Source of the DNA: Aporrectodea caliginosa
Taxonomy: Eukaryota; Annelida; Clitellata; Crassiclitellata; Lumbricidae
Reading direction: 5' to 3'
Assembly (NCBI GenBank): GCA_020284085.1
Contig: JACEVL010000151.1
Coordinates: 186,001 to 250,000, forward strand
Length of the DNA stretch: 64,000 nt
Positions 58,140-64,000 of the stretch are shown in pieces; position 1 is the stretch's first letter, and each line of letters starts with the position of its first letter. The notes beneath the pieces are model-generated. The model saw only the letters and a program-made list of their open reading frames with translations, did not search any database and was not told where the DNA came from. Position numbers and translations under genes: made by a program.

Positions 58140-58796
58140 TTGTAGCTGTTGATATCAAATGGAACACGTTTTAGGCCCTTATTTTCCAGTTGTTTCTTAA
58201 CGACAAAATCATAAAAACTTCAAAGGTTTTCAGATTCCCAGACAGCACAACAAGTTCAGAGTTTTATTTTGAAAGAAACAGATATCGTCTTTTCTTTTCT
58301 CCTTTCGGGTCTTTCAGAAGTGTCTAGTTGATATTTGCAGTCAGAATCCATTTCAAAAATAATTTTTTTCGGTTTTTATAAATTGGCTAAGAATTTTTTT
58401 CAGTGGTATAGCCGATCGATGCTGCTCCCTTAATTGTTAGCAGGTATTCTCAGTAGGCCTATGCTTTGCAATCCTGTGGCAGACATAGTTTTCCTCAGGT
58501 GACTTCTTGTGAGACGAAAAGCCTTGAAAATTCTCCTTCTGCAGAACAAGCTCTGACTGGTAGGGAAAGGGCATCGTCATGCAGAGCTGGCGGAATTTTG
58601 TATTACGAAACAATTCACCTAATTCTAATCTGCAATTTTCAGAGGATCGATCAGAACGCAACCCTGTAGGCTAGGGGCATAGCTGTGAAACTTTATATCT
58701 CGTATGTTATTTTTCAAGTCATTTAACTTGATACGTTGATTCAGTTATGAAACAGTCAAGAAAAGACTCACAGAGGATGTAAGTCATAGACATCCA
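58140..58796. other. Unassigned stretch
   Basis: No gene or repeat recognised; short frames on both strands have no domain. Confidence 0.4.
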
Positions 58797-58804
58797 TTAC
58801 ACAC

Positions 58805-59544
58805 TAGTCCCCGTAGTCGCTAACAGAAGCGTTAGCGACTGACTTGGAGAGTTAGCGACTGACTTAGCGACTGACTTGACCAAGTAACTTGCTTTATCGA
58901 CTGACTAAGTCGCTTAGGCTTATCGACCGACTTAACGACTTGATATCGACTTCTCGAGTAATCAAGTACCGGTACGTCTATTAGTTACCTAACAATAAAA
59001 TGCATTTTACGGCTTACTGTAAAGTCAAGTTTCGCTGCACGTCATTGTTTGTGGCCAATAAAGCGGTGGTACATGTAAATTAATATCAAATATTTGCCTA
59101 TGCACCCACCAAGTGAAAATATCAAACCATTATCGCGTTATATTCAAATCAGATAAGAAACTAAAGCATGCAGCATTCAAGTCTGCCTATAATATAGTAC
59201 GCCTATTGTAGGTACATGTATGTCTCACCCAGACTTACCAGTAGTTCGCCAAAATGGGCCCAAACACCGGATTTCTCTTGAAAGCGCAAATGGACGCTTA
59301 TTTTCCCTAATTTCACAAACATATTATCAATTTTTCCGGCATCATCTTTAGTTGTACCGTGTTAAAAACACTGAAACCAGCGTATTTTCAACGCAACGTT
59401 TGCTTCGAAGGGACGCCATTTTCAATTAAAGAAGTGCGCCACGTTAGACAACGTGACAGAAAAATCTGACTGTTCAGTCTGTTGATATATAGCATCGACG
59501 TATATTAGGCTTCGATGGTTGATAGTAAGTCTAAATCATAGACT

Positions 59545-59624
<80 letters not shown>

Positions 59625-59892
59625 CTAAATATGGATTCCTTGGAAGTTAGTGCATCTAGTAAAGTAAGTAAGTAGTACTAGGTTGGCAGTAAGGTAGTAA
59701 ATAGATAACTGCTGATATATTAAGTAGACAAAGTCGATAGCAGTCGATAGCTTAGCGACTGACTTCGACTTGAGGGCTTAGCGGCGGCGGCGGCGGTGAC
59801 TTGGTCCAGTCGATAGCCTTAGCGACTGACTTCGACTTGAGGGCTTAGCGACTGGCGGCGGCGGCGGCGGATGGCGGCGGCGCCGGGGACTA
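58805..59892. mobile_element. DNA transposon, TIR TAGTCCCCG, perfect 8-bp TSD
   Basis: Left end TAGTCCCCG and right end CGGGGACTA. TSD TTACACAC at 58,797-58,804 and 59,893-59,900. Subterminal TTAGCGACTGACTT motifs recur near both ends, and a (GGC)n-type run lies near the right end. The interior includes (AT)n at about 59,549-59,620. Fragments of the same family lie at 21,890-22,200 and 29,510-29,580. No transposase; superfamily hAT-like by TSD length only. Confidence 0.8.
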
Positions 59893-60036
59893 TTACACAC
59901 ATACATACTTAAGTAAGGAATGAGTTGGAGAAACAAGTTACACTCGCACGGTAGAAAACATTAAGAAATCAAAATGACAATACGAAATTTGATTGGAATC
60001 TTAAAAATTCAATGATGTTGATAATAACGCAGAGGG

Positions 60037-60643
60037 GCGCCGTAACAAAACGGCGCAGAAGAAAACGGCGCAGACATAACGGCGCAGACAAAACGGCGCA
60101 GACAGAACGGCGCAATTCAAAGTACCCCGACAAAACGGCGCAGACAATACGGCGCAGTACAAAGATTATGATACCCGAGCAGTACAAATATTTATGATAA
60201 CCGTTTAGTGATTGTTAGCGAATTAGCGATCCAAAAGTGCCGCCAGACGTGATTAGCTGAGTTCTACCATAGACCCGCTCGATTGAAATGTAATTAAGGC
60301 CCAATTATAAAGACGACTTTCTAACAGTTATTTGCACAACGTCTACATTTAGACTTGCTTTTTATGCCATCCTATGAACTATAAGACTTGTTGAAGTTAC
60401 TTAGTTACTTCTTTATATAGTGGATATTTTAGTATATTTTTATGCTTCTACTATTATGACAACGTATGAACTACGAACTATAGGCTACATGTAAGACTTG
60501 ATGAAGTTTCTCAGTTATTTCTAGTATATATTTTATTTTAAAATTTTGCTGCTTCTAGTATTAAACTACTATAAACTATTGTTCATTAGTTCAGTTTTGC
60601 GCCGTTATGTCTGCGCCGTTTTGTCCTGCGCCGTTTTGTCGGA
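60037..60643. mobile_element. Foldback-like element with tandem-repeat ends
   Basis: The left arm (60,037-60,165) holds about eight units of ACAAAACGGCGCAG. The right arm (60,598-60,643) holds three inverted units (CTGCGCCGTTTTGT). About 430 bp of AT-rich sequence separates them. Inverted arms made of short tandem repeats are the hallmark of foldback elements. The TSD could not be fixed. Confidence 0.65.
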
Positions 60644-60649
60644 ATTACT

Positions 60650-61380
60650 ATGTTGCATGGACGCTCCATGGACGGCGTGCAGGTTGTGCTGGCCTAATAA
60701 GTGGCAGAACGGCGTTCAGCCTTGAAAATACGTGCCTGGACGCCGCCCATGACCGTCCATTCACACTTTAAGCCCTGTATGTGTGTACATGTGTGCCTGT
60801 ATGTGTTTGTGCACGTGCCTGTACATAAGTGTTTGTGTTTGTGTGTGTATGTGTCATGTGTGCATTTATGTGCGTGTGTGACTAAGAACAAAATGAACAT
60901 TTGTCAGAGTGGCAGCTGGGTTTAGGTCCCAGGCCAGAAGACATGTAAACACTATATCATTTCGTCTATATGTATAATATAGATATAATATAAAGATAAG
61001 TTTGTATGGAAAGGAATGGAATTTTCTGTTTTCGCTTGTTTGGAAAGGAATGGAATTTTCTTTAACTAATCATAAGCTTAAGAAGGTGAGACTTCGTTCT
61101 TTCCTGCTTTTTCGACGTCTCACTATATGAGTTGCCCGAAACGGATTCTAATTTAAACTAAGAACTTCTGTGGCTCCAATGCTTAACCTCAATAATACTT
61201 AAGGCATCATAGCCGCTATACTATGGCCGCAAAATCATTGTACAAGCCAAATTCCAGTGTGAGTCCAGCATTCATACATAGTGTACGCACATACAATGTA
61301 GTATACTTTACCTCTTAGGAACACGTCAGACTGATGAACTGGTAGAGTAATTAGACCGGATAGTCAGAATTTAACATCTC
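60650..61380. other. Unassigned, TG-rich in part
   Basis: 60,777-60,880 is degenerate TG/GTGTGCA-type sequence that opens frames on both strands. GGAAAGGAATGGAATTTTCT is directly repeated near 61,010 and 61,045. No gene seen. Confidence 0.5.
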
Positions 61381-61412
61381 AACAACGTCTACTTACATTT
61401 ATCGCTGTTGTT

Positions 61413-61480
<68 letters not shown>

Positions 61481-61720
61481 CGTGTGTGTGTGTGTGCGTG
61501 CGTGTGTGTGTGACTAAGCAAAACCGAACGCATCCATCACAGGCCAACTGCGACGTAGTTTATGTTGTACGTTAAACGTTTCTTCGGCTGCCAGTCGCTC
61601 ACGTCTAAATGTAATTCACCCTCTGAGCGCCTCTGCTTTCTTCTCCCTCTCTTCAAACCCCCCTCTCTCTAGTTGTATATATGGGCCTATATATATCATT
61701 GTACAAGCCAATATATATAT
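61340..61720. repeat. Local duplication, first copy
   Basis: GATGAACTGGTAGAGTAATT through CATTTATCGCTGTTGTTT, then a GT tract, ACTAAGC(A/G)AAACCGAAC, GGCCAACTGCGACG and CGTTAAACGTTTCTTC match 62,560-63,090 in order. This copy has one CGCATCCATCA unit where the second has about ten. Confidence 0.8.
61413..61515. repeat. (GT)n microsatellite
   Basis: About 100 bp of GT with few interruptions. Confidence 0.95.
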
Positions 61721-62559
61721 ATATATTTGTATGTCTATGAGTGTGTTTGTGGATGTGTATCCGGCTATGTGTGACTGCCAGGCCCGGATCTACAGTTTTG
61801 GGGGCCCTGTGCTGATCGAATGACGGGGCCCCTTACAATTTTAATAAGCAAGGCAGACACACAATAACCCGACACATAATGTGTTATACTTTACAGCACA
61901 TCAGAAGTAGATAGGACAATTGTCACGAGCTCACGACTCACGCACTGACATGGAAAGAACATAGTTTGTCAAAGAACAATATTCTGTATAAACCATTACT
62001 ACCTTACTGTGCCACAGTGCTAGAGTGTATACTATTAAATACAGATGCTCATACATACATACAAACATACATGTACATACATTCATACATATTATAATAC
62101 ACACAGACATAGATACATTCATACACACATAACACACACACATACATACAAATAAATGCACATATGCATGCTTACATACATGAATACATGCATGCATACA
62201 TACACTCTAACACAGATGCATACATACACCTATATTATAACTGACTAGGCCTACATAGAAAGTAGCCGAAAGTACCTTTTACGAAGACGTCAGACGGACG
62301 AACAAATCGAAGAAACTGATCAGATAACGTCTCAACAACCGGTGCTTATATAGCTACAGAGTGTGTCGTGTATTTGTGAGTGTATGTGCATTTGTATGTG
62401 TACATGTAGGTGTGTAGTGCTGTGTACTACTGTGTACATGTGTGTATGAGTCTATGATTGTGGGTGTGCATATGTGTTTGTATGTATACATGTGTCTGGG
62501 GTTTTACCTCTGGAGGGGCTTGTCGGTGACTAAGAACAAAAATTAATGAACATTTGTCA

Positions 62560-63090
62560 GCGGATGAACTGGTAGAGTAATTGGACTGGATAGTCAGAAT
62601 TATTTATCGCCTCAACAACATCTGCTTACATTTTTATCGCTGTTGTTTATGCGCGCGTGTGTGTGACTAAGCGAAACCGAACCCATCCATCATAGGCAAA
62701 AAACGGAACCCATCCATCATAGGCAAAAAACCGAACCCATCCATCATCGGCAAAAAACCGAACCCATCCATCATCGGCAAAAAACCGAACCCATCCATCA
62801 TCGGCAAAAAACCGAACCCATGCATCATAGGCAAAAACCGAACCCATCCATCATAGGCAAAAAACCGAACCGATCCATCATAGGCAAAAAACCGAACCCA
62901 TCCATCATAGGCAAAAAACCGAACCCATCCACCATAGGCCAACTGCGACGGTGTTTATGTTGCGCGTTAAACGTTTCTTCGCCTGCCAGTCCCTCACGTC
63001 CTAAAAATTAATGTAATCCACCCTCTGAGCTCCTCTGCTTTCTTCTCCCTCCCTTCAACCCTCCATCTCTCTAGTTTTATATATGGGCCT
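62560..63090. repeat. Local duplication, second copy
   Basis: Pairs with 61,340-61,720 and contains the 27-bp minisatellite at 62,677-62,945 in place of a single unit. Confidence 0.8.
62677..62945. repeat. 27-bp minisatellite, about ten units
   Basis: Unit CCGAACCCATCCATCATAGG CAAAAAA (27 bp) with point variants (TAGG/TCGG). As 27 is a multiple of three, frames stay open across it (DGWVRFFAY on the minus strand), but no start, domain or flanking coding sequence supports a gene. Confidence 0.9.
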
Positions 63091-63099
63091 ATATAATTA

Positions 63100-64000
63100 T
63101 ATATATAATATATATGTGTAATGTATATTTGTGTGTTTATGAGTGTGTTGTGGATGTGTAGGTTATATGTGACTGCCAACTCAGTCAACTCGTGCCGAAA
63201 ACAACGACTCTGAGAGAAAATTGCAAATCATCGTGATAAGTTTGTATATTATACTGTTTTAAACGACCAACTTATGAAGCAGTTAATGCTTTCTAAAAGT
63301 CTTATAAGCCCAAGAACAGGGCCGTAAATCCTGGGGAGGGAAAGGAGGGAATTCCCTTCCCACTTTTAAGCCTGGGGAGGGAACGTGAAGGAATTCCATC
63401 CCCACAAATTTTTCTAAGCTGTGCAAGTCTTGTATGATGATTTATTGCGGGAAGAAACCTTACTCTGTAAGCTTGAAAGCTATAACAGGTGTGAATGTGG
63501 CTGCTGAAAGATTGATATCCTTCTTAATCCAAATCTGGCAGACTTATATTGTGACAAGCGGTCAAAGCGCAACGCATCATATCCTACAAGACAGGGCAGA
63601 GAGTGTTCGGAGACAGGACGACAAATTATGAAGACAGCTGTGATATATATATATATATATATAAATGTGAAATTCTGTTTAGACTGCATTTCACATTTAT
63701 AAACAATTGGCCATAGGCCCAAAGCCTAAATCTGTACATCAGAAAAATTGACAAACAGCATTATGCGTGTAAATTTTATTTTCTTCCACAAAGAAATCCG
63801 TATTGGTCGCAGTTTGTACTTGTAATCTCAATCGCAGTCGCACTCTCGAGATTTCTTCAGCGCCAATTACACAAAAGGTATGTCGCAGAACCAGCTTATT
63901 CACATGCGCTCAGTCAAAACAAAACACATATAAGCAACATCGATAGGCAGGGGGATCGAGATCCACCAGTGGTGGTAAAAATAAAAAAATATTGCTATAC
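63100..64000. other. Unassigned right end of window
   Basis: No supported gene. 63,324-63,410 contains two near-repeats of CCTGGGGAGGGAA with GGAATTCC, possibly the start of a transposon (ACAGGGCCGTAAATCC). A short (TA)n lies at 63,643-63,663. The segment near 63,905-63,955 resembles 23,326-23,355. Confidence 0.45.

Noticed and set aside
61785..61860. Transposon start CAGGCCCGGATCTA near 61,781
   Set aside because: The terminus looks like a DNA element end and is absent from the sister copy near 63,170, but I could not find a matching inverted end or TSD.
62647..62942. Minus-strand repeat proteins with DGWVRFFAY units
   Set aside because: A 27-bp minisatellite keeps three frames open by arithmetic; no flanking coding sequence or single-copy homologue.

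Overview
The window is eukaryotic, intergenic and almost wholly built of repeats. I found no host protein-coding gene, no rRNA, no functional tRNA gene and no CRISPR. The mix of non-LTR retrotransposons (L2/CR1-like, RTE-like), tRNA-derived SINEs, many hAT-type elements with 8-bp target duplications, a mariner-type MITE and long AT, TAA and GT microsatellites fits an invertebrate animal genome, most likely a marine deuterostome such as an echinoderm. That assignment is an inference from TE content and from the very frequent octamer TAGGCCTA; no host gene confirms it.

Layout. A long non-coding low-copy repeat unit (about 8 kb without insertions) makes up most of the window. Copy A is 1-11,600. 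Copy D (20,060-25,000) and copy C (25,830-34,330) cover its first two thirds. Copy B (40,400-47,700) is collinear with A. Copy E (54,590-57,800) covers its last third. Comparing the copies gives empty sites that date and delimit many transposon insertions. A 1.7-kb block is duplicated almost identically (34,664-36,345 and 37,728-39,384), and a diverged third copy at 51,700-52,560 lacks both MITEs carried by the block.

The only long intact reading frame is the 1,077-residue ORF2 of a non-LTR retrotransposon (14,937-18,170, minus) with a cysteine-rich N-terminus, APE endonuclease and reverse transcriptase. Broken reverse transcriptase relics lie at 1,836-2,804, 5,836-7,791, 9,624-10,163, 19,000-20,010, 33,332-33,596, 54,273-54,575 and elsewhere. 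DNA elements that I could delimit by terminal inverted repeats (TIRs) and target site duplications (TSDs) include 5,157-7,955, 7,974-9,279, 12,373-13,330, 31,084-32,624, 35,280-35,628, 35,814-36,190, 48,984-49,376, 51,508-51,665, 55,087-56,192 and 58,805-59,892. An element at 26,486-28,047 has long TIRs whose core motif recurs inside it.

The strongest unexplained signal is the octamer TAGGCCTA. In several aligned paralogous copies one copy has a bare TA where the other has TAGGCCTA, so a 6-bp GGCCTA insertion at TA has happened repeatedly. This looks like the footprint of a TA-targeting mobile element or of an unusual repair process. Other notable signals are LINE/SINE pairs sharing a 3' hairpin and CAATA tail, a twin-primed LINE insertion, two unrelated retroposons at the same target site in different copies, a foldback-like element with tandem-repeat TIRs, and a 0.9-kb GGGGAA/TTCCCC hairpin array beside a candidate LTR.
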